This document shows positions 46,646-56,912 of a stretch of 64,000 bases of DNA, one piece after another. The DNA comes from Colwellia sp. M166 (GTDB lineage Bacteria; Pseudomonadota; Gammaproteobacteria; Enterobacterales; Alteromonadaceae), in NCBI RefSeq assembly GCF_024585285.1, contig NZ_CP040755.1, forward strand, positions 4,402,001 to 4,466,000, given 5' to 3'. Both the position numbers and the translations under genes were made by a program. Positions within the stretch are counted from its first letter, which is position 1. Every line of letters begins with the position of its first letter. The notes under the pieces are model-generated. The model did not search any database, was not told the origin of the DNA, and was given only the letters and a program-made list of their open reading frames with translations.

Positions 46646-49075
46646 ATGAAAACCACCCAGACAACAATCAATCGAAGTTTATGGTTGACGACACTATTGA
46701 TGAGTACTTTACTGCTAGGTTGTCAGAATGATGATGATCCTACATCGCTGCCGCCGGTAGTGACTACCCCAACAGTGACTTCAGTAACCCCCATGGATAC
46801 ATCAACAGCAGTGCAGATTGGCACGTCTGTTAGTGCAACATTCAGTGAAGCGATGGACACTTCAACAATTAATGATGAAAGTTTTGTGCTAAGTGCTGAA
46901 ACACAGGCGGTAGCCGGTTCGGTGATTGTAGATGCGGCTAGTAATACCGCAACTTTTACACCAACCGTGGCTTTAAGCGCAAGCACAACCTACAAAGTGA
47001 CCGTTACTTCAGCTGCCACAAGCGTCGCAGGTCAGGCACTGGCAGATGATTTTGTCTGGAGTTTCACTACCGATATAGTCGCAGACACTACCGCGCCAAC
47101 AATCACTTCTAACCTTCCACTAAACGAAGCCGTTGATGTCGCATTAAACAGCAGTATTAGCGTTAACGCTAGTGAAGCACTTGCTGTGAGTACAATCAAT
47201 ACCACGAGTTTTACCGTAAGTGACGGAACAACAGTGATTACTGGTACTATTACTCAAGAGGGGCTAATGGTGACATTTGTTCCTGCTGAGGAAATGTCGC
47301 CTGCAACACTTTATACTGCAACGCTGACGACGGCTATTACCGATCTAGCTGTGCCGGCAAACTCACTTGCTAGCAACTACGTATGGTCTTTTACTACCGC
47401 CGCGATTATCGACACTACCGCGCCAACAGTCAGTTCAACCGATCCGATTGATTCGGCAACGGATATTGTTCTTGACACTAAGATCAGCGCCAACTTCAGT
47501 GAAGCACTTGATTCAAGCAGCGTTAACACCACCAGCTTCACCGTGAAAAATGGGACAACACCAGTTGCCGGTGTGGTGACGAGTTCAGGGTCTACTGCTA
47601 CTTTTACACCTAATGACGAGCTGGCCGCCAATACCCTTTATACGGCTACCTTGACCACCGCGATTAATGATCTTGCCATTTCGCCTAATGCCTTGGCAAA
47701 CGACTATGTCTGGAGTTTCACAAGCGGACGGACTACACCAACTATCACGCTTACCAATCCGCTTGATACTGAAACCGATGTTGCCATCAACCACAGCTTG
47801 ATCGCTACTTTTAGTGAGTCTATGGATGCTTCAAGCATTGATACTTTAAGCTTTACCCTATCAGCGCCAGGTCCTGTTGCTATTGCAGGTACGATAAGCT
47901 TAGAAGCGGAAAGTAACACCGCAATTTTTCAGCCAAACAGTGATTTTAACGCGAATACTCTTTATAGCGCTACTATTACTACTGCGGCGATGAGTTCAAC
48001 GGGCATGCCATTGTTAAGTGATTATAATTGGAGTTTTACTACCGTGTCGGCACCAGATGTTACTGCGCCGACAGTTACCGCAACCGATCCACTTGATAAC
48101 GCAATTAATTTTGCACTTAACCGAAATCTGGTGGTTGAATTTAGTGAAGCGCTAGAGCCGTCAAGTGTTAACAGCACAAGTTTTACAATCACGGACGGAG
48201 TAACGTTTGTGGCCGGAAGTTTGGTTTATGCAGGCACTTCGGTAACGTTTAATCCGACCGATGATTTAGCCGCGAACACACTTTATACCGCAACGTTGAC
48301 TACCGCTATTACTGACCTTGCAACCCCTGCTAATCCATTAGCGAGTGATTATATTTGGAGTTTTACTACTAGTGCCGCCGCTGCTCAAGGCCCAGAGCCA
48401 GTCGAGCTTAGAACCGCAGGTGATTTTGTTATTCTGACTAAAACAGGCACGACCAATGTGCACTCTTCTGCTATCACTGGCAACATGGGCGCAAGTCCAA
48501 TCACCGCTGCGGCGATGGACAATGTTTTTTGTACTGAAATAACCGGCACCATTTACGGTTCAAACGCTGCTTATACAGGCAGTGGTGATGTCAGTTGTTT
48601 TGCCGGTGCTGCACCCGATAATACCTTAGTGGCTAATGCGGTATTAGATATGGGTACCGCTTATAACGACGCAGCGGGTAGAACATCACCTGACTTTACT
48701 GAATTATATGCCGGCGATATCAGTGGTCGAACCTTAATTCCAGGTTTATACAAGTGGGGCACAGGCGTATTAATTTCAACTGATGTCACCCTAACAGGTG
48801 GCGCAAATGATGTCTGGATATTCCAAGTATCGGGTGATATTACCCAGGCTGATGCGAGTAGAATTATTCTTTCAGGTGGCGCTCAGGCTAAGAATATTTT
48901 CTGGCAGGTTGCTGGTGGTGCTGGTGTAACAATTGGAACCACAGCCCATTTTGAAGGTGTGATTTTGGCGGAAAAGGCAATTGTAGTGAATACTGGCGCT
49001 ACAGTTAGTGGTCGATTATTAGCTCATACCGCGGTAACGTTAGATCAAAACGCTGTATCGCAACCAACGGAATAA
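46646..49075 (+). CDS. DUF3494 (ice-binding-type) lipoprotein with five Ig-like domains
   Basis: An 809-aa lipoprotein, paralogue of the 485-aa one. The ATG at 46646 (AGGA 8 nt upstream) is preferred over 46589. The lipobox LLLGC is near residue 25; Gln after Cys suggests the outer membrane. Five SbsA-type Ig-like repeats of about 105 residues follow, separated by D-T-T-A-P-T linkers and each with a FSEAMD- or SEALD-like motif. The C-terminal DUF3494 domain (about 595-809) aligns with the smaller paralogue throughout. The extra repeats would hold the DUF3494 head further from the cell, as in an adhesin. Function is inferred from the family. Confidence 0.9.
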   Translation: MKTTQTTINRSLWLTTLLMSTLLLGCQNDDDPTSLPPVVTTPTVTSVTPMDTSTAVQIGTSVSATFSEAMDTSTINDESFVLSAETQAVAGSVIVDAASNTATFTPTVALSASTTYKVTVTSAATSVAGQALADDFVWSFTTDIVADTTAPTITSNLPLNEAVDVALNSSISVNASEALAVSTINTTSFTVSDGTTVITGTITQEGLMVTFVPAEEMSPATLYTATLTTAITDLAVPANSLASNYVWSFTTAAIIDTTAPTVSSTDPIDSATDIVLDTKISANFSEALDSSSVNTTSFTVKNGTTPVAGVVTSSGSTATFTPNDELAANTLYTATLTTAINDLAISPNALANDYVWSFTSGRTTPTITLTNPLDTETDVAINHSLIATFSESMDASSIDTLSFTLSAPGPVAIAGTISLEAESNTAIFQPNSDFNANTLYSATITTAAMSSTGMPLLSDYNWSFTTVSAPDVTAPTVTATDPLDNAINFALNRNLVVEFSEALEPSSVNSTSFTITDGVTFVAGSLVYAGTSVTFNPTDDLAANTLYTATLTTAITDLATPANPLASDYIWSFTTSAAAAQGPEPVELRTAGDFVILTKTGTTNVHSSAITGNMGASPITAAAMDNVFCTEITGTIYGSNAAYTGSGDVSCFAGAAPDNTLVANAVLDMGTAYNDAAGRTSPDFTELYAGDISGRTLIPGLYKWGTGVLISTDVTLTGGANDVWIFQVSGDITQADASRIILSGGAQAKNIFWQVAGGAGVTIGTTAHFEGVILAEKAIVVNTGATVSGRLLAHTAVTLDQNAVSQPTE

Positions 49076-49163
49076 ACGTTTTATGCGTAGTGGCTTTACT
49101 CACAACAAAATATTTGAACAGCGTTCATCTCAAGAGAAGCCCAGAAATTTAGCGATTTAACTT

Positions 49164-49186
49164 AAAGACCCTACGGGGTCTTTTTT
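49164..49186 (+). terminator. Terminator after second DUF3494 gene
   Basis: Stem AAAGACCC / GGGTCTTT with a 4-nt loop and six T residues, 90 bp after the stop. The next 270 bp (to 49458) have no recognisable feature. Confidence 0.85.
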
Positions 49187-49458
49187 ATTAATAGCCTGTA
49201 GGGTTGTGGTTTCATGTATGGTAAGGAGCGATGATGTATCTGGGTAGGGGAATGTCTCAATTTAGCTCAAACCAAGCAAATAAATACAGCCAATACAGCC
49301 AATTTATTTAAAAATAGATAAGTCAAAAAGTATCCCGTCATTGAAGCTGAAATTATCCAGACTATATATAATAATGAAAAGTTAACGCTTTATCGCCGTT
49401 TTTGTTGTTACTTTATTATGTTTAACAAATAATAATTAATGGCTTATCTGCTCGGTGA

Positions 49459-49625
49459 TGTTATTGTTTTCGCCAATCTGACGGTTGCCATTCGGCGCGG
49501 ATAGCGACATTAAATCAAACACTGACATCTTCACTTAAAACAACGTCTCCAATAAGTTTGGCATTGGGGACGATAACATTACTGTCAGTTAAACTTGGCG
49601 CTAGGTCTGCAAGTTGATAAATCAT
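49459..49625 (-). pseudogene. Broken 5' copy of yrdA
   Basis: Starting at ATG 49625, the frame reads MIYQLADLAPSLTDSNVI then VPNAKLIGDVVLSE, matching YrdA residues 1-32. A TGA replaces the Trp codon at residue 37 (TGG to TGA). Two single-base deletions follow shortly after (GAATGGCAACCG for GATATGGCAACCG, and GTCAGATT for GTCAAGATT). Homology ends near codon 53. The relic points away from pntA, exactly as yrdA does at 38397, but without the rest of the gene. It confirms a duplicated yrdA-pntA junction. Confidence 0.92.
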
Positions 49626-49916
49626 TTTTTTTATCCTTATTAGCATATATTTCAATATATTATTTTCTTCTCGCTACAGAGCAAACTAGACCTTTGGGCT
49701 ATAAGCGATAAAGCTATATCGGCTAGCTTATAGCGAAAATAAATAAGCTTGATGTATGAAAATCAAACTAATAGTGGTAAAACATTAGGCTAATTAATCT
49801 AATTAATTATAATTTTAACATTCAGTTGAATGAAGTGCCTCACAAGTAAAAACAAGAAAACAAACTATTTACTTCACTTGTGAACCGGTATTTTTATGAT
49901 GAAATAAAGGTGATTT

Positions 49917-51455
49917 ATGATTATTGGTATACCGAAAGAAACATTGTCAGGTGAAAACCGAGTCGCTAGCGCGCCAACCGCGGTAGTTGCTTTGCTCAAG
50001 CTGGGTTTTGAGGTGCAAGTACAAAAAGGCTGTGGTATTAAAGCAAGCTTTACCGATCAAGAGTTTATTGAGGCCGGTGCCAGTGTTGTTACTAAAAAAA
50101 ATGTTTGGCAGTCTGATATTATTTTTAAAGTAAATCCTCCGAGTATCGAAGAAATAGATTTAATGAAAGCCGGAGCTAACCTGATCAGTTTTATTGCTCC
50201 AGCACAAAATGACGATATTTTAGCGGCACTGAAAGATAAAGGTATTACCACCTTAGCGATGGAGATGGTACCAAGAATGACTCGCAGCCAATCAATGGAT
50301 GCGCTAAGTTCGATGGCGAACATCGCAGGTTATCGTGCGGTTATTGAAGCTACACATCATTTTGGTCGATTTTTAACCGGCCAAATAACTGCAGCGGGTA
50401 AAATGCCGCCAGCTAAAGTGATGATTATCGGTGCTGGTGTTGCAGGTCTTGCCGCTATCGGCACAGCCAGTAGTTTGGGCGCTATTGTTCGTGCCTTTGA
50501 TACTCGCCCTGAAGTGAAAGAACAAATTGAAAGTATGGGCGCTGAGTTTCTTGAGCTTGATTATGAAGAGCCTGAAGATACTGGCTCAGGTGATGGTTAT
50601 GCAAAAGAAATGAGCAAAGCCTTTATCGACGCAGAAATGGCCTTGTTTGCTGAACAAGCAAAAGACGTTGATATTATTATTACCACTGCGATGATCCCCG
50701 GCAAACCTGCACCTAAGCTTATTACCACTGCCATGGTTGAATCAATGAAAACCGGCAGTATTGTGGTCGATTTAGCGGCGGCAGGCGGCGGCAACTGCGA
50801 GTTAACTGAGGCTGGCAAAGTTGTTAATGCTAATGGTGTCAAAATTATTGGCTATACCGATCTAGTTTCTCGACTTCCTAATCAATCGTCGCAGTTATAT
50901 GCCAATAACTTAGTCAGTTTGGCAAAACTACTGTGTAAAGAAAAAAACGGCACCTTCAATATTGATTTTGAAGATGTGGTTATCCGTAATATGACGGTTG
51001 TTAAAGACAACGAAATTACCTTTCCGCCACCGCCTATTCAGGTTAGTGCGGCGCCAGTTAAACCTAAAGCTGAACCAGCGAAAACTGTCGAGGTGAAAAA
51101 AGACCAGCCGATGAATCAGAGGAAAAAACACGCATTTATGGCTGCAGGTGCTTTGCTTTTTGCGTGGGTTGCTAGTGTGGCGCCGGCTGATTTTCTTTCA
51201 CACTTCACGGTTTTTGTTTTAGCCTGTGTTATTGGTTACAACGTGGTGTGGAATGTTAGTCACTCACTGCATACCCCGTTGATGAGCGTTACCAACGCTA
51301 TATCTGGCATTATCGTGGTTGGTGCCGTTTTGCAAGTTGGCAATAGTAACCCGTTAATTCAAGTGCTCGCCGGTGTCGCGATACTTATCGCGACAATCAA
51401 TATTGTTGGTGGCTTTGTGGTCACTAAACGTATGTTAAAAATGTTTAGAAAATAA
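49917..51455 (+). CDS. pntA: NAD(P) transhydrogenase subunit alpha
   Basis: Membrane-bound proton-pumping transhydrogenase subunit that binds NAD(H); it exchanges hydride between NADH and NADP+ driven by the proton gradient. At 512 aa it matches E. coli PntA (510). The N-terminal NAD domain starts [13 protein letters not shown] and carries [18 protein letters not shown] (about 177-195) and [13 protein letters not shown] Pro/Lys-rich linker (residues 365-400) precedes four C-terminal membrane helices. Ribosome site AAAGGTG. It forms an operon with pntB 10 bp away. Confidence 0.97.
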   Translation: MIIGIPKETLSGENRVASAPTAVVALLKLGFEVQVQKGCGIKASFTDQEFIEAGASVVTKKNVWQSDIIFKVNPPSIEEIDLMKAGANLISFIAPAQNDDILAALKDKGITTLAMEMVPRMTRSQSMDALSSMANIAGYRAVIEATHHFGRFLTGQITAAGKMPPAKVMIIGAGVAGLAAIGTASSLGAIVRAFDTRPEVKEQIESMGAEFLELDYEEPEDTGSGDGYAKEMSKAFIDAEMALFAEQAKDVDIIITTAMIPGKPAPKLITTAMVESMKTGSIVVDLAAAGGGNCELTEAGKVVNANGVKIIGYTDLVSRLPNQSSQLYANNLVSLAKLLCKEKNGTFNIDFEDVVIRNMTVVKDNEITFPPPPIQVSAAPVKPKAEPAKTVEVKKDQPMNQRKKHAFMAAGALLFAWVASVAPADFLSHFTVFVLACVIGYNVVWNVSHSLHTPLMSVTNAISGIIVVGAVLQVGNSNPLIQVLAGVAILIATINIVGGFVVTKRMLKMFRK

Positions 51456-51465
51456 GGGCGATGTA

Positions 51466-52869
51466 ATGGAATTTTCTCAAGGTTTAATCAGTGCAGCTTA
51501 TATTTTAGCCGCGTTATTGTTTATTTTTAGTTTGTCGGGCTTGAGCAAGCAGCAAACAGCAGAAACCGGTAATTGGTACGGTATTGTCGGTATGACTATC
51601 GCGCTTATTGCCACCATTGCTGATCCGCGTGTCGACAATGTTTGGATAATTTTAGTGACTATGCTCATTGGTGCAGCTATTGGCCTACAATTGGCGAAAA
51701 AAGTTGAAATGACACAAATGCCAGAATTAGTGGCTATTTTGCACAGTTTTGTTGGTTTAGCTGCGGTATTGGTGGGGTTTAATAGCTATTTTGAGATGGA
51801 TCATTCAGCGATGGCTAACTTTACCGACAGTCAACAAATGGCGACTAATATCCATTTAGTGGAAGTGTTTCTTGGCGTGTTTATTGGTGCGGTAACCTTT
51901 ACCGGCTCGATTGTTGCCTTTGGTAAGTTACGGGGCATTATTAATTCAGCCGCGTTAATGCTTCCTCATCGCCATAAACTAAATTTAGCCGCCGGTGTTA
52001 TATCATTCGTCTTGATGGTGCTGTTTGTGCAGCAAGGTGGCGGAGATAGTCTGCTTTATTTAATGGCCTTAATTGCCTTTGTTTTTGGCTGGCACTTAGT
52101 GGCATCAATTGGCGGTGCTGATATGCCGGTGGTTGTTTCTATGCTCAATTCCTACTCGGGCTGGGCTGCAGCTGCTGCAGGCTTTATGCTAAATAATGAC
52201 TTATTAATTGTTACCGGTGCATTAGTTGGCTCATCAGGAGCGATTCTTTCCTACATTATGTGTAAGGCGATGAACCGCTCGTTTATTAGCGTCATTGCTG
52301 GTGGTTTCGGTACTGACGTGGTGATCGATACAGATACAGATTATGGTGATCACGTTGAAATTAACGCAGAAGCCGTGGCTGATATGTTAAATGGCGCCAA
52401 ATCAGTGATTATTACGCCGGGTTACGGCATGGCCGTAGCACAAGCTCAGTACCCCGTTTATAAATTGACACAAACCTTAAAAGATAAAGGTGTAGATGTA
52501 CGTTTTGCTATTCATCCTGTTGCGGGTCGATTACCAGGTCACATGAACGTGCTATTAGCGGAGGCAAAAGTGCCTTATGATATTGTTTTAGGCATGGAAG
52601 AAATCAACGATGACTTTCCTGAAACTGATGTGGTATTGGTCATTGGTGCGAATGATACGGTTAACCCTGCGGCGGCTGAAGATCCCACTAGCCCAATTGC
52701 GGGTATGCCGGTATTAGAAGTATGGAAGGCAAAAAATGTTGTGGTGTTTAAACGCTCGATGGCAACAGGGTATGCTGGTGTGCAAAACCCATTGTTTTTC
52801 AAAGATAACACGCAAATGTTATTCGGTGATGCTAAAGATTCTGTTGAAGAGATATTTAAAGCGCTCTAG
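51466..52869 (+). CDS. pntB: NAD(P) transhydrogenase subunit beta
   Basis: The partner of PntA: about eight or nine membrane helices in the first 280 residues, then the NADP(H)-binding domain (about 290-467) with [32 protein letters not shown] and [14 protein letters not shown]. At 467 aa it matches E. coli PntB (462). Ends at a strong terminator, so pntAB is a two-gene operon. Confidence 0.97.
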   Translation: MEFSQGLISAAYILAALLFIFSLSGLSKQQTAETGNWYGIVGMTIALIATIADPRVDNVWIILVTMLIGAAIGLQLAKKVEMTQMPELVAILHSFVGLAAVLVGFNSYFEMDHSAMANFTDSQQMATNIHLVEVFLGVFIGAVTFTGSIVAFGKLRGIINSAALMLPHRHKLNLAAGVISFVLMVLFVQQGGGDSLLYLMALIAFVFGWHLVASIGGADMPVVVSMLNSYSGWAAAAAGFMLNNDLLIVTGALVGSSGAILSYIMCKAMNRSFISVIAGGFGTDVVIDTDTDYGDHVEINAEAVADMLNGAKSVIITPGYGMAVAQAQYPVYKLTQTLKDKGVDVRFAIHPVAGRLPGHMNVLLAEAKVPYDIVLGMEEINDDFPETDVVLVIGANDTVNPAAAEDPTSPIAGMPVLEVWKAKNVVVFKRSMATGYAGVQNPLFFKDNTQMLFGDAKDSVEEIFKAL

Positions 52870-52886
52870 TAGGCTAGCCTAAACTT

Positions 52887-52919
52887 AAAATGCCGATAAT
52901 GATTATCGGCATTTTTTTT
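52887..52919 (+). terminator. pntAB terminator
   Basis: Near-perfect inverted repeat AATGCCGATAA / TTATCGGCATT followed by eight T residues, 20 bp after pntB. Confidence 0.92.
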
Positions 52920-53268
52920 GTTCGAAATATGATTTTTTCTGATTTTTTATTGTGAGTTAACTTACTAGCAATTTTATTTTCTTTGGCAGCAGATAAAGTT
53001 ATTTATCTGCTCACCAATTTTGTTAAGCTGTTCAACATCAAAATTATTTAGTTAACCTCAGTTGCGTCATAAGTTATTTTAACTTGAGACGTTATTTATT
53101 TGGTCAGTGTTTATAAAGCACATATAGCTGTTTAACTTACGTCCATATTCAATACGACTATTTTATTAATCACAAGGGTGATTTTGCTAGGCGTTAAGTT
53201 TGGTGTAGTTTAAGTTATTTGAAAAACGAGCTGAGTTATAACTAACAATTAATCATTCGGAGAAAAAT
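52920..53268. other. Intergenic region before the symporter gene
   Basis: About 350 bp, AT-rich, with no ORF, repeat or terminator. It presumably carries the promoter of the symporter; no convincing -35/-10 pair stands out. Confidence 0.5.
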
Positions 53269-54705
53269 GTGGTAGAAGCCAGTGTAATTGAGCCCAGTAT
53301 TATAGAGTTATGGGTTGGCACTATTAACGGTTATTTATGGGGCAGTATTTTAATTTACCTGCTTACTGCTTGTGGTATATGGTTTACTATTCGCTTGAAA
53401 GGGCTGCAAATTAGACGCTTCTTTCACATGTTTACCATTTTAAAGTCCAGCCGAAAAAGTTCGACTCATGGTATCTCTTCTTTTCAAGCCTTGTGTACGT
53501 CGTTGGCGGCGCGTGTTGGTACCGGTAATTTAATGGGGGTGGCGGTTGCTATCTCGTTAGGTGGTGCGGGGGCGGTTTTTTGGATGTGGCTAATTGCCTT
53601 AGTCGGCATGGCAACAGCCTTTGCCGAAAGTGCTTTAGGGCAACTTTATAAAGAGCGTGATAGTAATGGCAACTTCCGTGGTGGTCCGGCTTACTATATG
53701 AGCAAAGGTTTGAAAAACAAAAAACTCGCCGTGACATTTTCATTATGCTTGTTTTTTGGTTATGGCTTTGTTTTTAGTGCGGTACAAGCGAATTCGATTA
53801 CCAGTGCATTTAATGGCTCGTATGGTTTTGAGCCCTTTTATACTGGCATTGTTATTACGATTGCTGCGGCTTTTATTGTTTTAGGTGGGCTAAAAAATAT
53901 TGCCCGTTTTGCTGAGCTAACAGTTCCTTTTATGGGGCTACTTTACATCGTTGTTTGTTTAGTGGTTATTTGGCTCAATATTGAAAAAGTACCTATGGTA
54001 ATTAATGATATATTTGCCTCGGCATTTGGCTTAAAAGAAGCGGGTAGTGGTTTAGTTGGTGCGGCCATTGTGCAAGGCATTAAACGTGGATTATATTCTA
54101 ACGAAGCGGGAATGGGCAGTTCTCCCAATGCCGCTGCCGCCGCTGAGCCTTTTCCTCCGCACCCGGTATCTCAGGGTTACATTCAAATGTTAGCGGTATT
54201 TTTTGATACTATTGTTATTTGTTCTTGTACAGCTATTTTGATCTTACTCTTTAAAGATACCGGCAGCCAAGCACAAGGTATTCAATTAACGCAACAAGCA
54301 CTGGCTTATCAAGTTGGGGCTTGGGGCAGTGATTTTATTACTCTGGCGATATTGTTATTCGCTTTTACCTCAATCGTGGCGAATTATGCTTATGCAGATA
54401 ACAATTTAAAGTATTTAAAATTGGATAATATGCAAGGGCGATGGTTTCTGCGTATTGGCTTTTTATTAATGTTGGTATTTGGTTCGGTAGCGACTTTACC
54501 GGAAGTGATTGCGTTAGCTGATTTATCGACAGGCTTAATGACGATTGTTAATGTCAGTGCATTATTCATGCTTTCTGGTGTGGTGGTAAAAATAACTAAA
54601 GACTACCATCAGCAGCAAGATAAAGGTTTGTTACCTACCTATCAACCTGATGAAAAAGAGCAGCAAGCGTTTAATTTGACCAAAGGGATTTGGCAGAAAA
54701 AATAG
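53269..54705 (+). CDS. Alanine/glycine:sodium symporter (AGCS family)
   Basis: Inner-membrane Na+-coupled alanine or glycine transporter. The 478-aa protein has about 10-11 hydrophobic helices and the AGCS signature ARVGTGNLMGVAVAISLGGAG (N-terminal third). Further conserved features are GGPAYYMSKGL and SNEAGMGSSPNAAAAAE. Starts with GTG; CGGAG lies 6 nt upstream, while an overlapping ATG would meet a stop two codons later. Specificity (Ala vs Gly) cannot be told. Monocistronic. Confidence 0.92.
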   Translation: MVEASVIEPSIIELWVGTINGYLWGSILIYLLTACGIWFTIRLKGLQIRRFFHMFTILKSSRKSSTHGISSFQALCTSLAARVGTGNLMGVAVAISLGGAGAVFWMWLIALVGMATAFAESALGQLYKERDSNGNFRGGPAYYMSKGLKNKKLAVTFSLCLFFGYGFVFSAVQANSITSAFNGSYGFEPFYTGIVITIAAAFIVLGGLKNIARFAELTVPFMGLLYIVVCLVVIWLNIEKVPMVINDIFASAFGLKEAGSGLVGAAIVQGIKRGLYSNEAGMGSSPNAAAAAEPFPPHPVSQGYIQMLAVFFDTIVICSCTAILILLFKDTGSQAQGIQLTQQALAYQVGAWGSDFITLAILLFAFTSIVANYAYADNNLKYLKLDNMQGRWFLRIGFLLMLVFGSVATLPEVIALADLSTGLMTIVNVSALFMLSGVVVKITKDYHQQQDKGLLPTYQPDEKEQQAFNLTKGIWQKK

Positions 54706-54889
54706 CTTGGTGATTTAGCACACATCCTGGTCAGTCTATGAATTGATACTAAACAGCGTATTGAATTATTAGGCTAATATTTAATAGCAACAACTGACAA
54801 CAAAGCTGCTATAATCCGCGCCTTAATATTTTGGCGCTCAGCTATTTGGCTTAATGCGTTGTTTACGATAATACAGAAATGGTGATGTG

Positions 54890-56218
54890 ATGAGTGTGGA
54901 TGCAATAGGTTTATCGGCTAGTTTACTAAAAGCGGTAAAAGCATGCGGTTATAAAAATTTAACGCCGATTCAACAACAAGCCATTCCAGTTATTCGTACC
55001 GGCGTCGATGTTTTAGCAAGTGCACAAACCGGTACGGGTAAAACTGCGGCATTTACTTTACCGATCCTTGATGGTTTAGCTAAAAAAGTTAAACCTAATG
55101 CCGATGGTTTTGATACTACCACGACGGTTAAAGCATTAATTTTAACGCCAACACGTGAGCTAGCAGCGCAAGTTGCTGAGAATGTAAAAACTTATAGTGA
55201 GTTTTTACCTTTGCGCTCTGGAGTTGTTTTTGGCGGTGTTAATATGCCACCACAAACAAAAATGCTGAAAGCTGGAGTTGATGTTTTAGTAGCAACACCA
55301 GGACGTTTAATTGAGCATCTTGAACAACGTAATTTAGATTTATCGCAAGTACAGTATTTGGTGCTAGATGAAGCCGATCGTATGCTTGATATGGGATTTT
55401 ATAACGATATTGAGCGTGTTGTTGCCATGATCAAGGCGAAGCATCAAACCTTAATGTTCTCGGCAACATTCTCCAATAAAGTTAAAACCTTAGCTAAAAA
55501 AATACTTAAAACGCCAAAAACAATCGAGGTAGCACGTCAAAACTCGACATCGGGTAAAGTAAAACAATCCGTATATTGGGTGTCTGAAACGCGTAAGGCA
55601 GAATTATTGTCTGAGCTGATCGGTGTTAATAATTGGCAACAAGTATTAGTTTTTGCCGGCACTAAAGAAAGCGCTAATATTTTAGCAAAAGAATTAAAGC
55701 TTGATGGTATAAAAACCGCTTTATGTCATGGTGATAAAACTCAAGGTGCGCGTAATAAAGCGCTAGAGCAATTTGTTGATGGTAGTGTTCGAGTTTTAGT
55801 TGCTACCGATGTTGCTGCCCGTGGACTTGATATTGCCAACTTACCTTATGTAGTTAACTTTCATTTACCCTTTCTGGCAGAAGATTATGTTCACCGTATT
55901 GGTCGTACGGGTCGTGCGGGTAAGTCAGGCACGGCTATATCATTGGTAAGCCCGAAAGATGAGCAATTCCTTGATAATATAGAAGCACTGATTGAGCGTA
56001 AATTTGAGCGCATTATTGTCCCTGGTTATGAATTAGACCGAGCCTTGCCTGGACAATATGACGCGAAAGAAGATGCGCCATTGAAGAAAAGTCGCTATAA
56101 AGCGACGCAAGAGAAAAACCAACTGTTAGCGCGTAAAAAAGAAAGCGCAACGCCAGCGGCAAAACGTCGAGCTAAGTCTCAAAAGCAAAAAAATAACAGT
56201 GTTGGAAAAAGACGTTAA
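54890..56218 (+). CDS. DEAD-box RNA helicase, RhlE type
   Basis: ATP-dependent RNA helicase. The 442-aa protein has Q motif (YKNLTPIQQQA), motif I AQTGTGKTAAF, PTREL, TPGR, DEADRMLD (motif II), SATF (motif III), HGDKTQGARN, VATDVAARGLDI and HRIGRTGRAG (motif VI). The tail is short and very basic (Lys/Arg-rich, ending GKRR), as in RhlE. In cold-adapted bacteria such enzymes help ribosome assembly and mRNA turnover. The ATG at 54890 (three bases after an in-frame GTG) is preferred. Confidence 0.93.
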   Translation: MSVDAIGLSASLLKAVKACGYKNLTPIQQQAIPVIRTGVDVLASAQTGTGKTAAFTLPILDGLAKKVKPNADGFDTTTTVKALILTPTRELAAQVAENVKTYSEFLPLRSGVVFGGVNMPPQTKMLKAGVDVLVATPGRLIEHLEQRNLDLSQVQYLVLDEADRMLDMGFYNDIERVVAMIKAKHQTLMFSATFSNKVKTLAKKILKTPKTIEVARQNSTSGKVKQSVYWVSETRKAELLSELIGVNNWQQVLVFAGTKESANILAKELKLDGIKTALCHGDKTQGARNKALEQFVDGSVRVLVATDVAARGLDIANLPYVVNFHLPFLAEDYVHRIGRTGRAGKSGTAISLVSPKDEQFLDNIEALIERKFERIIVPGYELDRALPGQYDAKEDAPLKKSRYKATQEKNQLLARKKESATPAAKRRAKSQKQKNNSVGKRR

Positions 56219-56263
56219 TTACGTTTGACTCTAGTGCTATTAAGTTCAAAAAAATAATTCATA

Positions 56264-56902
56264 ATGTCTGAATACGATAGTTTTATAGAAGTACCTTTTG
56301 GAAATAGGCATCAATGCTGGTTCTGTGCTGAGCCAGCAGCGAGTCATTTCACCTTTCCACACCAAGAACATCTCATTTTTGATTGCCCACACCAAAAGTT
56401 AACAGTACCAAGCTGTAGCGAATGCTCTGATGCTGCGCTTAAAGCTAAAGTTAGAAATATTTGGCAAGTAGAGCAACATGTCAAAAAATATCTGATGAAA
56501 AAATACAAAAAAGATTTAGCGATTGGCTTAAATTGGACACGCGAAGAACTCGCTAACTCGGGTTTTGAGGGCGGCAGTTTCTCAGGCTTTCAAAAAAGTG
56601 CTTGGTTTATGTACGAAGTGGCAAAAGGGCGGGTGAATTTCTGTGGTTGGCCACTGGTATTAGACGGTATTGAGATCGAAAAAGACAATATCAGTGATAG
56701 TTTCACTTTTGACGGTGTTGCTTACCCGAGTATTGAAGAGGCTATTGAATCTTACAGTGAGAACTTTCGCCTAGATGCAATGTTTTTACGTCAAATATTG
56801 GCAAAAATTGGTCAAGAAAAATTTGCCCAAGCGGTAAGAGTTTGCCGCTTGTACATTGCCGCTACACCTGCTGAGAAATCACGAGCGTTACGTGACTTCT
56901 AA
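56264..56902 (+). CDS. Conserved protein with putative zinc-binding Cys pairs
   Basis: A 212-aa cytosolic protein I do not recognise by name. Near the N-terminus it has CWFC (about residue 18) and further Cys at FDCPHQ and CSEC (about 40-55), spaced like a two-pair zinc ribbon. The C-terminal half is helical with a conserved-looking SENFRLDAMFLRQIL and a Lys/Arg-rich end. It lies 45 bp after the helicase gene, on the same strand and without an obvious terminator, so it may share the helicase's transcript. Function unknown. Confidence 0.75.
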   Translation: MSEYDSFIEVPFGNRHQCWFCAEPAASHFTFPHQEHLIFDCPHQKLTVPSCSECSDAALKAKVRNIWQVEQHVKKYLMKKYKKDLAIGLNWTREELANSGFEGGSFSGFQKSAWFMYEVAKGRVNFCGWPLVLDGIEIEKDNISDSFTFDGVAYPSIEEAIESYSENFRLDAMFLRQILAKIGQEKFAQAVRVCRLYIAATPAEKSRALRDF

Positions 56903-56912
56903 AGTCAGCACT

